From Phanerodontia chrysosporium (Eukaryota; Basidiomycota; Agaricomycetes; Polyporales; Phanerochaetaceae): a stretch of 64,000 bases of DNA. Each line of letters starts with the position of its first letter. The first letter of the stretch is position 1. The stretch lies in NCBI GenBank assembly GCA_001910725.1, contig MJGA01000050.1, positions 53,715-117,714 of the forward strand. The letters are read 5' to 3'. Both the position numbers and the translations under genes were made by a program. This document shows positions 43,557-52,071 of the stretch, piece after piece. The notes beneath the pieces are model-generated. The model searched no databases. It had not been told where the DNA came from and saw only the letters and a list, made by a program, of their open reading frames with translations.

Positions 43557-44915
43557 TTACTGCGTGATACACTCCGGAGGCAGGTCGGGGTCCGTCAAAG
43601 TGGAGCCGTTGCCAGGGGTATTCGCGTCATGAGGCGTCGTATCTCGAGGTGTATACGGAGGTGGAATGATGGCGGGTTCGTCGTTGGAGATACGGGCACG
43701 ACGGTCACGACGATGTTGACGACGAGATGAGGTATTTGTGTTGCTGTTGGGTGATACCTCATTGAACGACCATCCCCGAGTGGGGCGAGTCTTCCGATAG
43801 AGAGGAGCCCAGACCCTCTGGTTGTACTGAGGGCGGCGAGGAAGGGGTTCAGTGCGATGAGCTGTCTGGGAGCGAAAGTGAAGTCTTTCGCCATATTGCA
43901 CGTGTCTGATGTTTGGATCGAAGTACATGTTCCAGACTCCGTCTACCATTTCCACGATGTGGTCGTCTTGCTCTGCGAGAGTGGCGACGAGAAGTTCTTG
44001 CTCTCGTTGAGCATCGTAGAGGTGGTCGAGCTGGTCGCGGATTCGTCGGGCCATTCGGACGAGGCGTGGGGCGGCTGTGGATTGGAGCTGTTGGATAAGG
44101 TCTCCGACAGCATCTCGGGTGTTGTCGGTGATGCGTTGGACGTGGATGGTGGCAAGAGCGTAATTTGCAAATACCGCGCAGGTAGTCGTCGCTCCCTCTT
44201 GGAACGCCGTGGAGCGAAGTGCGTCTCGGGTGACAGGGTGGTACTGGATGTTATTGAGGCGTTCTCGAAATTGGGGCCAATCGCGTTCTGCGGCGAGCTG
44301 TTCTTCATAGGCATGATTGGTGAAGTGCCTGACGGTAACGCCATTCCAGGTCCTTTCTCCATGTTATCCTGTTACCCTTTCGTGCCAGTCTCCTTCGACG
44401 TACCACGGTCTGTCTTCGACGAGGGTGTCGGAGTTAGAAGTTGCGGACTCTTGGCTTTCGCCCGGGAGTTCCTGGACGTCAGGGTCTTGGACATTTGGCT
44501 CGGAGGGTGGTTCTTCTCGGATGGGTCCCTCGTCAACGTCTCCCCTTCTGTCTTCTTCGGCCAGGCGTAGGACCTCGGGAAGGGACGATCCGATGAGTTC
44601 TCGGATACGTTCTTGGGCTTCCCACGCGATGATCCGTCGTTCGACCTCGTCGTCGAAGGCGAGCTGGGATTTGGTGCACCATTCGAGGATGATCTTCCAG
44701 AGATCATTTCGCTCGTTGGGAGTGGGGTTGTTGTTGAGCCAGTCGTTGATGGTGATGTCGATGTTGCGGGTGTAAATGTGGTCAGTGAAGTCGTCTGGGA
44801 GGAGTTGGCTGAGGGTGAGAAGTCGGTCATCATTGGTGATGGGGATGGTGTCGCTGCCCATGAGGGTAGCGAGGGCCTGGATGCGCTGGTAGGTGGAAGA
44901 GAAGTTGGTTGACAT
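43557..44915 (-). pseudogene. Element D ORF after pol, unknown function
   Basis: Minus-strand frame of about 452 codons from ATG 44915 with one TAA (44364-44366). First part: STNFSSTYQRIQALATLMG, DDFTDHIYTRNIDITINDWL and an acidic Glu/Pro-rich stretch. Second part, in the same frame: NHAYEEQLAAERDWPQFRER, a long helix near 44055 reading RRIRDQLDHLYDAQREQELL, and a basic Arg/Pro tail. It sits where envelope genes sit in retroviruses, but there is no signal peptide or transmembrane segment. No domain recognised. Confidence 0.6.
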
Positions 44916-44971
44916 TGTGGGGGGTTTGTAGAGGCAGTTGTACTTGTGGCTGATGTTGTAGAGCGAGGTCG

Positions 44972-45394
44972 CTACTGACCATGAAGCCTGGGGTGTCTGC
45001 TTTTATATTCTTCGAGTAGCTCCTTGGCGTTCTCGAGATGAGACTCCGGTTCCCATGAGTTTTCTGCCGTTGGTTGGTCTTTCCACCTGATGAGGTAACG
45101 TCTTCCATTGCCCCAGGGACGATCCGCCAAAATGGCTTCAACTTCGTACTCCTCGTGACCATCGATAAGGTCAGGAGGGGGGTTCAGGAAATTTTTCCCA
45201 TGCTGCGGTGTTTCATGATACGGAGATAGAAGCGAAGCATGTACCACGGGGTGAATCTTCATGGTCTTGGGAAGCGCCAACTTGTACACGAGGCGCGATA
45301 AGACCTTGGCTATCTTGAAGGGTCCGTGCCTCTTGGGAGCTAGCTTCTTGAAGGGGTAACCGTCGTCGTGATGAGTCATTTCCAACCAGACCTT
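44972..45394 (-). pseudogene. Element D chromodomain segment
   Basis: Continues the integrase frame after one stop (~45393-45395): KRHGPFKIAKVLSRLVYKLALP, HPVVHASLLSPYHE, then the chromodomain EEYEVEAILADRPWGNGRRY, LIRWKDQPTAENSWEPESHL. Aromatic and acidic positions of the chromodomain are present. Confidence 0.85.
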
Positions 45395-46675
45395 CTAACC
45401 TTCTTTGAAAGGTTGGAAATGCCGGCAGACCCAGGTAGCCATTTGTGCTGTAGCATAATCTAACGCGGCCCCTGCTTCTTCTTGTGCCCGTTGTCGCCTT
45501 CTGAACCATTCTTGAATAGAAGGGACTTTGGACTTGGCGAACTGTGTGGGTAGCGCCATTGGGTGAGAGCCGTACATAAGGAAGAAGGGAGAATGGTGGG
45601 TCGCCGAATGTTCCCTATTGTTGAAGGCAAACTCCATATTCGTTACGAAGTCTGCCCAATCATGCGGGTGGTTGGAGCAGAAGATCCGCAGGTAGGATTC
45701 GATTTCGCGGTTGACGCGTTCTGTTTCACCATCGGTTTGAGGGTGATATGGTGTACTCAGGCGTTGCTCTGTTCCCGTGAGTCTCCATAATTCCCGCATA
45801 ACTTGCGAGTCAAACTGTGGTCCCCTATCCGATAGAAATACACTTGGCATCCCGAAGCGACGAAAAACTTGATTATGGTAGTTTGTGGCGGTCGTTATTG
45901 CATCGATTTTTTCGGTGCAAGGGATAAGGATTACCCCCTTCGTAGAATCGTGGTCGACCATGACCATCAGAGCTGAATAGCCGCGGGACACAGGAAGATG
46001 AGTGATGAAGTCACAGGTGACGAAAGCAAAAGGGCGAGATCGGTGCGTGGCCTTGATCGGCTGTAGCAGCGGTTTCGTGGGATGCGTGTTGACTTTCATC
46101 TGTTGGCAGGTAGCGCAACCTTGCACGTACGCAGCGACAAAGGAGCGCATTCCTGGCCAGTAAAAGTCCCGATCAATGAGTTCAGCTGTTTTATACCTTC
46201 CCGGATGGCCAGTTATAGGGGAATCGTGATAAAGGTGTGTTACTTGGCGTCGGAGTTGAAGATCAGATGGAACATAACATTTATCGTGGTAGAAGATGAG
46301 GCCATCTTCAAATGACCAGTCATCTCGCGTAGTTCGCCCAGGGAAAGGGAGGTGAGTGCTGTTTAGTGCTGCAATGACTGTGTTGGCGAAAGGGTCGTCT
46401 TCTGTGAGTCGTCGAATATCCCTTCGGAGGTTGTCATCGAATGGGTGGTGCATAGGAGAGATTGAATGGTCGGTGCTTGTGAGGAGGTCAGTTGCCATAT
46501 GCAGAGATCGAATGCGAGCGGTTTGAAATACTGAGTCGGGGAGAAGAATAATATCGATGTTGTCGTCCGCGGTGTGAGTAGGGAGACGATGCGGGTCATG
46601 GCGTCTGCCTGAACTAGTTGAGACCCAGGGCAGTGATGAAGTGTGTAGTTGAATTGCGAAAGGAATAGATGCCAT
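45395..46675 (-). pseudogene. Element D integrase
   Basis: 426 open codons. The HHCC module spans HLYHDSPITGHPGRYKTAE to CATCQQMK (~46235-46100). The D-D-E triad is complete: CDFITHLP, LSDRGPQFDSQ and DGETERVNREIESYL. It is out of frame by one base with the RNase H upstream (shift near 46600) and ends at a stop before the chromodomain. Confidence 0.88.
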
Positions 46676-46686
46676 CGTGCTTGCCG

Positions 46687-47178
46687 TCAGTTGAGTCGTC
46701 GTGGTGAACGGAAATAAGTTAGATTCTTATGATCAGTTAGGATGCGAATTGGGTGATATGCTCCGTGTAGATAGTGGCGCCATGCCTCTAGGGCGCGGAT
46801 AATTGCCAAGAGTTCTCTATCGTAGATTTCGTAGTTCCGTTCCGCTGGTAATAGGGATTGGGAAAGGTATGCGATGGGGTGCCATTCTCCATTTTCATCT
46901 TGTTGACGTAGTACCGCTGCGGTCACCACAAGGGAAGCGTCGCATTCGATGACGAAGGGTTTAGTGGTGTCTGGAGTGAGTAGGATGGGTGCCGTGGTAA
47001 ATCGTCTTTTCAGTTCATCGAAGGCTTGTTGGCATTCCGTAGTCCAGTTGAACGGTGCGTCCTTCTTTGTGAGGTCCACGAGTGGGCGTACAATATCAGA
47101 GTAATGGTCTATGAATCTTCGGTAGAAATTTCCGAAGCCCAGGAATCCTCGCACTTGCTTTACAGTAGTGGGAACTGG
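46687..47178 (-). pseudogene. Element D RT connection and RNase H
   Basis: [36 protein letters not shown] (RNase H Asp), [20 protein letters not shown] (Glu) and [11 protein letters not shown]. Bounded by a TGA at ~47181 that replaces the Trp before PVPTTVKQ and by a TGA at ~46687 after RRLN; both fit single transitions (TGG to TGA and CGA to TGA). Confidence 0.85.
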
Positions 47179-49164
47179 TCATTCTAGGACCCCCTTGACT
47201 TTGACGGGGTCCATTGAAACATTATTGAATGATACAATCGTTCCCAAAAATTCGACCGATTCGACGTCGAAGGCACATTTTTCAGGTTTGATGAAGAGGT
47301 CGTTTTCCCGGAGTCTTCTTATGACGCAAATTGTCTTTTCCTGGATGTCTTGACTGTCGTGTCCGCAGATTAGAATGTCGTCCATGTAGATTTGTAACCA
47401 TCCTTCGCTTAGCATGTCCTTGAAGATGTCGTTCATCATTGCCTGGAATGTAGCCGGTGAGTTGCACAACCCGAAGAACATAACCGTGGGTTCAAACAGC
47501 CCTCTACTTGTCTTGAAGGCTGCCTTCCACTGGTCTCCATCTTTAATCCTGACATTGTTGTAGCCTGATCGTAGGTCCATCTTTGTAAACCGTCTGAACC
47601 CTTTGATTCTGTCGAGGAGTTCAGAGATGAGTGGTAGCGGGTATACGTTCTTGACGGTCCCCTCGTTTAGATATCTGTAATCTTGGCATGGTCGCAGACT
47701 GCCATCCTTCTTTCCTACGAAGAAGAATGGTGATGCCATTGGAGACTTGCTTGGCCGGATATACCCTTTGCGTAGGTTTTCATCGATAAACTCATTCATC
47801 TTCTCCTCTTCCAACGGCGATAATGGGTACACTTTGCAATCTCGGGGAACGAAATCTGGCTTGAGGTCAATGGCATGATCATATGGTCTTGATTCTGGGA
47901 AGCGTTCAGCTGCCTTTTTCTCGAAGACTTCCTTGAATTCATCGAGGTAGTCTGGAATGTAGGCTGCTTTCTTCTGCGAACCTTCCTCCTGTGCTAATGT
48001 CATTGCCGGATTGACCTTTGCGTTGATGTACAGATCGTGAATTGCTTGTGCGGTTGTGGTTTCAATGCCGCAAACCCATACTTCATGCTTGCCTGGTGTG
48101 TATGCTAGCACGAAATCTTCTGTCACTTCTTCATTCTGGTTAACGTAGTCGGATGAGGTGATTTGGAATTGTGGAGGGTATTCAGGATGGGTTGCCATGC
48201 GTATTGCACCTATCGTGACGTGTAGAAGCCGTTGAAAAGACGGTCCCAAACCAGTGGATCCAAAGCCTTTGTTTCCTCGGGTGGTTTGCGTGAGGTTAGT
48301 GACTTCCTTGACTTCTGGCTGCATAATCCTTTCTAGGATTATTTGCGCAATTCTATCCCCAGGTTGTACTTTGAATGGTTCCTTGGTGTTGTTGACCAGT
48401 ATGACCATGATTTCGCCCGTGTAGTCTCGATCTACCACTCCCGCGGCAACGTCGATTCCCTTTGATGCTAGTCCGCTTCTTGGGGCTATGCGGGCATATG
48501 TGCCGGCGGGAGGAGTGATCTTTAGTCCTGTCCGGACCTTCATGCGGCTCCATGGTGGAATGACGATTGATTCGGCAGAGGAGATATCGTATCCAGCTGC
48601 TTCGTCACTTCCTCTGGTTGGAAGTGTTCCTCCACCTCGTTCAACTAATAAATGTGTGCGTAGAAGGGCCTCTTCTTCCTGTGTGGCTACTTGTATGATT
48701 CGTCCTTCTGGATCGGCTTCGTCATCGATGAGAATTGTTCGGGGGGTGAAGTCGATTAAGCCTGTCTTCCAATTAATCCTTGGATTATGCTTTTGTAGCC
48801 AGTCAAATCCAAGGATTAATTCTTGTTTCCCTAGATGGGTGACGAAAAGTCGTTCCTTTATGGTCTTGCCCTTGATTACCATTTCAGCGTCAACGTAGTT
48901 TCTGATGTTTCCTATCCTGTTTGGTGTTCCGTCGACATTATATACTGCTATTGGTTTTTCCATTGGACGTTCTTGTAAACCGAGCTTTCGTACCAGAGAT
49001 CGGTCGATGAACTTGCCCTGCGCGCCCGAATCGATGAGAGCCTTGGTGGTTCCGGCATTTGTACTCGTTCTGATGGTGACAGGAATATTTATCGATTGCG
49101 CTTGCATATCTGCCACCAATACAGAATGAATCGAGTATCTCTGAGGAGTGACAGCCGGCGTCAT
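47179..49164 (-). CDS. Element D protease-dUTPase-RT frame
   Basis: 661 open codons from ATG 49164. Residues 40-135: aspartic protease, ALIDSGAQGKFIDRSL and ELILGFDWLQKH. Residues ~170-306: a trimeric-type dUTPase (separate entry). Residues ~390-661: RT with FPESRPYDHAIDLKPDFVPR, GYIRPSKSPMASPFFFVGKK, LRPCQDYRYLNEGTVKN, DLRSGYNNVRIKDGDQWKAA, GLCNSPATFQAMMNDIF and catalytic YMDD (IYMDDILICG, ~47390). The start overlaps the gag end in the -1 frame. A stop at 47181 separates RT from RNase H. Confidence 0.92.
   Translation of the reverse strand: MTPAVTPQRYSIHSVLVADMQAQSINIPVTIRTSTNAGTTKALIDSGAQGKFIDRSLVRKLGLQERPMEKPIAVYNVDGTPNRIGNIRNYVDAEMVIKGKTIKERLFVTHLGKQELILGFDWLQKHNPRINWKTGLIDFTPRTILIDDEADPEGRIIQVATQEEEALLRTHLLVERGGGTLPTRGSDEAAGYDISSAESIVIPPWSRMKVRTGLKITPPAGTYARIAPRSGLASKGIDVAAGVVDRDYTGEIMVILVNNTKEPFKVQPGDRIAQIILERIMQPEVKEVTNLTQTTRGNKGFGSTGLGPSFQRLLHVTIGAIRMATHPEYPPQFQITSSDYVNQNEEVTEDFVLAYTPGKHEVWVCGIETTTAQAIHDLYINAKVNPAMTLAQEEGSQKKAAYIPDYLDEFKEVFEKKAAERFPESRPYDHAIDLKPDFVPRDCKVYPLSPLEEEKMNEFIDENLRKGYIRPSKSPMASPFFFVGKKDGSLRPCQDYRYLNEGTVKNVYPLPLISELLDRIKGFRRFTKMDLRSGYNNVRIKDGDQWKAAFKTSRGLFEPTVMFFGLCNSPATFQAMMNDIFKDMLSEGWLQIYMDDILICGHDSQDIQEKTICVIRRLRENDLFIKPEKCAFDVESVEFLGTIVSFNNVSMDPVKVKGVLE
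48247..48660 (-). CDS. dUTPase domain inside element D pol
   Basis: Part of the 661-codon frame, listed separately for its interest. dUTPase hydrolyses dUTP to dUMP and pyrophosphate and keeps uracil out of cDNA. All five motifs of the trimeric family are present in order: DEAAGYDI (1), PRSGLASKG (2), GVVDRDYTGEI with the catalytic Asp (3), GDRIAQIIL (4), and RGNKGFGSTGL (5, the P-loop-like C-terminal arm). Length, about 137 residues, is normal. Among retroelements the domain is known in betaretroviruses and non-primate lentiviruses; here it lies between protease and RT of a chromovirus. Confidence 0.93.
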
Positions 49165-49172
49165 CCTCTTAG

Positions 49173-49180
49173 TTAAAAAT
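49173..49180 (-). promoter_or_regulatory. Possible -1 frameshift site at D gag end
   Basis: Minus-strand GAT TTT TAA: the gag stop is preceded by a run of five T. Slipping back one base would re-pair Phe tRNA on TTT and read into the pol frame, which overlaps here in the -1 phase (pol ATG 49164). Re-initiation at the nearby ATG is the alternative. Confidence 0.35.
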
Positions 49181-50603
49181 CCTTCTGAGTCTCCGTGGTC
49201 TCATTGTCGTTAGTCTTCGAGCGCGTTGAATAATAGCGAGTGGCGAGTTCATCGAATTGCTGCATGGACAAGGCCATGACAGCATTGATGTCAACTTGTT
49301 TTGTGTTAGAGGTTCCTTCATTGGTTTCGTCCTTCCCTTCGACTTGTGTTGCCCTGATCTGGGTTCGATTGTTGCCCCGGTTTGACGTGAATTGGCGTGT
49401 GAATCCGCCTCGTCCGGAGTTGTTCCTTCCTTGTCCACGCCCGTTGCCTTGTTCGTTTTGCTCTTGGTTACGGCGTGGAGCTCGGCATTCACGTGCAATG
49501 TGCCCTTCTCGTCTACAATTGTAGCACTTGACTCCAGTCTTCCTGGTGGTGATGGCGTCGATCTCCATTGCATTGGGATCAGGAGTGGACGTAGTGTTGG
49601 AGTTGGAAGTGGTGGAATGATTGGAGTAGTGCGTGTGGTCTTTACGCTGCCGGATTGATTTGACAATGCGTCTTCTATTGTCGATGATGAGGGCATGATT
49701 CTGCCAAAGGGATAGAGGGGCGTGATCTGGTACAACAAGGAGGAGTCTGTCAACGAGTTTATGATCGAGGGCACGTACATATTGTTGCGCCATGGATTCA
49801 TCAACGTCGGGGTTAATGACATCTGCCTCGGCGAGAAGGGTATTGAATTCCACATTGAATTCGTGGACAGATTTGTCGCCTTGCGTAATGGCATGAAGCC
49901 TGCTCATAGCTTCCGCTCTAGGGTCTGGTGATTGGTACGTGTCAAGGAAGTCTGCCTTGTGCTTGTCCCATGTGGGGAATCCACTGAGTAAGTAGATTCG
50001 CTCTCGCATGGTGGCCCATCGTCTAGGGTACTTCTTTCCTTCGTCCTTCATTCTCGAGTCGAAGTAGCGAATCTTGGATTCGTCAGTGGGGAACTTGGAG
50101 GCTTTGGCTCTAAAGTACATTTCGCATTGGTGGACGAAGTCGCGAGCCTTCTCAGCTTCCCCAGTGAATTCTTCCGGAGGTGTCATCTGTTCGTCTTGTG
50201 GTACGAGGGCCCGTATTGCCGCTGTGAAGGCTGCTAAGACGTTCTGGTCGAGGTTGGATGGAGGTTGCAGTCCGTTGCCTCCTCCTCCTGGGGGATTGCC
50301 TCCTCCTCCTCCTGGGGGATTGCCTCCTCCTCCTCCTGGAGGATTACCTCCTCCTCCTCCTGAGGGGTTGCTTCCACTTCCTTGACCGAGGTTTTCGTAG
50401 TGTGTGAACCATGTTCCACTCGAGTTCGCGGCCTGGTTTATGGCTTGTTGGAATAGTGCGACGGATATGCCATTAGGGTTTCCCTGAAACCCGACTCGTT
50501 GTGCCACTGCTGCGAGTAATTGTTCAACGGGTAAGTCGTCGAGGTTCTGTATCGTATTTGTCTCTTGGCGTGTTTCGGTTTCCAACTGTGTTTTGGTGGC
50601 CAT
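49173..50603 (-). CDS. Element D Gag
   Basis: About 476 codons from ATG 50603; the same frame is open back to about 50930 without any ATG. A Gly/Pro-rich spacer (tandem GGGGGNPPG, 50276-50375) precedes the capsid core: PPEEFTGEAEKARDFVHQCEMYF, RRWATMRERIYLLSGFPTWDKH and FNVEFNTLLAEADV. The zinc knuckle CYNCRREGHIARECR is intact, followed by a basic QGRGRN-type tail. Stop TAA at 49173-49175. Confidence 0.9.
   Translation of the reverse strand: MATKTQLETETRQETNTIQNLDDLPVEQLLAAVAQRVGFQGNPNGISVALFQQAINQAANSSGTWFTHYENLGQGSGSNPSGGGGGNPPGGGGGNPPGGGGGNPPGGGGNGLQPPSNLDQNVLAAFTAAIRALVPQDEQMTPPEEFTGEAEKARDFVHQCEMYFRAKASKFPTDESKIRYFDSRMKDEGKKYPRRWATMRERIYLLSGFPTWDKHKADFLDTYQSPDPRAEAMSRLHAITQGDKSVHEFNVEFNTLLAEADVINPDVDESMAQQYVRALDHKLVDRLLLVVPDHAPLSLWQNHALIIDNRRRIVKSIRQRKDHTHYSNHSTTSNSNTTSTPDPNAMEIDAITTRKTGVKCYNCRREGHIARECRAPRRNQEQNEQGNGRGQGRNNSGRGGFTRQFTSNRGNNRTQIRATQVEGKDETNEGTSNTKQVDINAVMALSMQQFDELATRYYSTRSKTNDNETTETQKDF
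50276..50375. repeat. 24-bp tandem repeat in D gag
   Basis: About four units of CCTCCTCCTCCTGGGGGATTG-type sequence, coding the Gly/Pro spacer of gag. Confidence 0.85.
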
Positions 50604-50981
50604 CTCGGATTGTGTGGAGTCAGTGGACGACTGTGTTTCTTCGCTTTCGTCGTGTGCTCTTGCCTCCTGTTCGTCGGAGTATCTCTCGTATTCGTCGATG
50701 CTGGGGAATCTGCTAATTTGCTGTTCTGTCGGTCGTTCGTGATCTTTTTCAGAGATTTCGTCTTCGGGTGCTGCGTTAAGGTACCTCCAAGGCACGGTTG
50801 TACTTGACACTTGGTCCACTGAAGTCTGTCGCGTCCGTTCTTTCCCCAGTGTTTGTCCTTGATCTGTTTCTTGTGGAATACGTGTGCGCAACTGGCGCAC
50901 GCTAGCTTGTCCGTGGTGACTGCGATATTCTGGGCTTGGGCCTTAGGCAGGCCAGTCGATGCGTGTGGGAGCTTCTCCTAA

Positions 50982-51037
50982 TGTAAGAGTCTGAATACGT
51001 GTATTGAAGACTTGAGCTCAGGCCTCAAGTGTAGCGC
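50982..51037 (-). repeat. End of the 5' LTR of element D
   Basis: TGTAAGAGTCTGAATACG... matches 43181-43235, including the first hairpin, then stops where element E begins. The rest should lie to the right of E, outside the window. Confidence 0.85.
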
Positions 51038-52045
51038 TGTAACGACGCTTCTTTTGCGGTGATTAGGAAGTGTTGAGGTTGGGTGGTTAGGCCGTGGTCA
51101 ACGTTCTTGCTAAACCGCCTGGATTCTCGGATCGCGACTTTGGATCGGAGGGTCTCCAGTCATTCGTTGGGGTTGTAGGGTAGCGTGTGGGAGTGACAAG
51201 GCTTATCCTCAGAGTCTTGAGAATATGCAGGATGTTGGGATGGGGGAAATAACTCAGGCAATAGCCTCGATGCTTATTGCTCTGCAGTTATTATGGCTTT
51301 GACTTCCAGTTGAAGTCCTTGAACTCTTCTCCAGGTATGGTCCTTCTGGGTACTCAAATAACTCTTGTCAGTAGGCTTTCTGCGCCTCTGATACGTACTG
51401 CTGGATACTGAGCAACGGGTTTGCTCAGGAAGCCAATCCCAGCTCTGACACTTTGAGAGCTCTGCTTTGGGGAAATTTGGATTGGTATTTAGTGGGCTAC
51501 CTACGGCTGTATATATACTGCTGTAGGTATATTTGAAATTCCCTTATGGGGTACATGATCATGCAACCTGATTGGCTGAGCTCCCATGCTCTTCCAATTT
51601 GTCGCAGAGAAAAGTAGTTCCATAATCAATCAGCTAATGATCTGTCGTGCTGATTGAGCCTTTAGTCATCCCATACCCTAATTTCCTTCTTTTCTGACTC
51701 ATACTGCTTGGCGATGAGTCGCTTTCCAGCTTCTGAGGTGCACCCTTGATTCTCTGATCGCGTTTCAGGGGGCTGTGCGATCGAGGCTTGAGTATTCGAT
51801 CGCTTGATCGTGATCAGTGGCCTTGTGATCGAGACTAGTGCAGTTGATCGTGCTCGATCATTTGGGGTGATCAGGGGGGGTGTTTGTGCAGTGATTCCAG
51901 TGCCTTGGTGCCTGTATAATCCCATAGAAAGTCTTCCCTTTCTGTCTTGGCTGGAATATACTAAGTAGGCATTTGCGGGTAGGCTGTACCCTTTCAGCAT
52001 TTTCCTTATGTTCTTGTGTCAAACAAGTTTGACGCAGGACATCCG
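51038..52045 (-). repeat. Probable 3' LTR of element E
   Basis: Non-coding ~1 kb between the D-LTR junction and the end of pol. Left end is TGTAACGACGC; the right end is uncertain, perhaps at GCAGGACA (~52045). On the minus strand a GTATATATAC TATA-like box lies at ~51515-51525. A ~120-bp block at 51755-51875 is crowded with GATCG/CGATC words. The mate LTR is outside the window. Confidence 0.45.
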
Positions 52046-52071
52046 GGGGTCGCTTGAAATTGCAACTGTCC

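Larger units (their letters stand above)
43181..51037 (-). mobile_element. Chromovirus D (Ty3/gypsy) with dUTPase, minus strand
   Basis: The 3' LTR is at 43181-43517; the 5' LTR is represented only by its last ~56 bp (50982-51037), because element E is inserted in it. Minus-strand order: gag (50603-49173), protease-dUTPase-RT (49164-47179), RNase H (47154-46687), integrase (to 45395), chromodomain (45385-44972) and an extra ORF (44915-43557). Left flank is GGAAT. Pol has three stops and a frameshift; gag and the PR-dUTPase-RT part are open. Confidence 0.9.

Noticed and set aside
43557..44915. Envelope gene in element D
   Set aside because: Position fits, but there is no signal peptide, cleavage site or membrane anchor. 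Kept as an unknown ORF.
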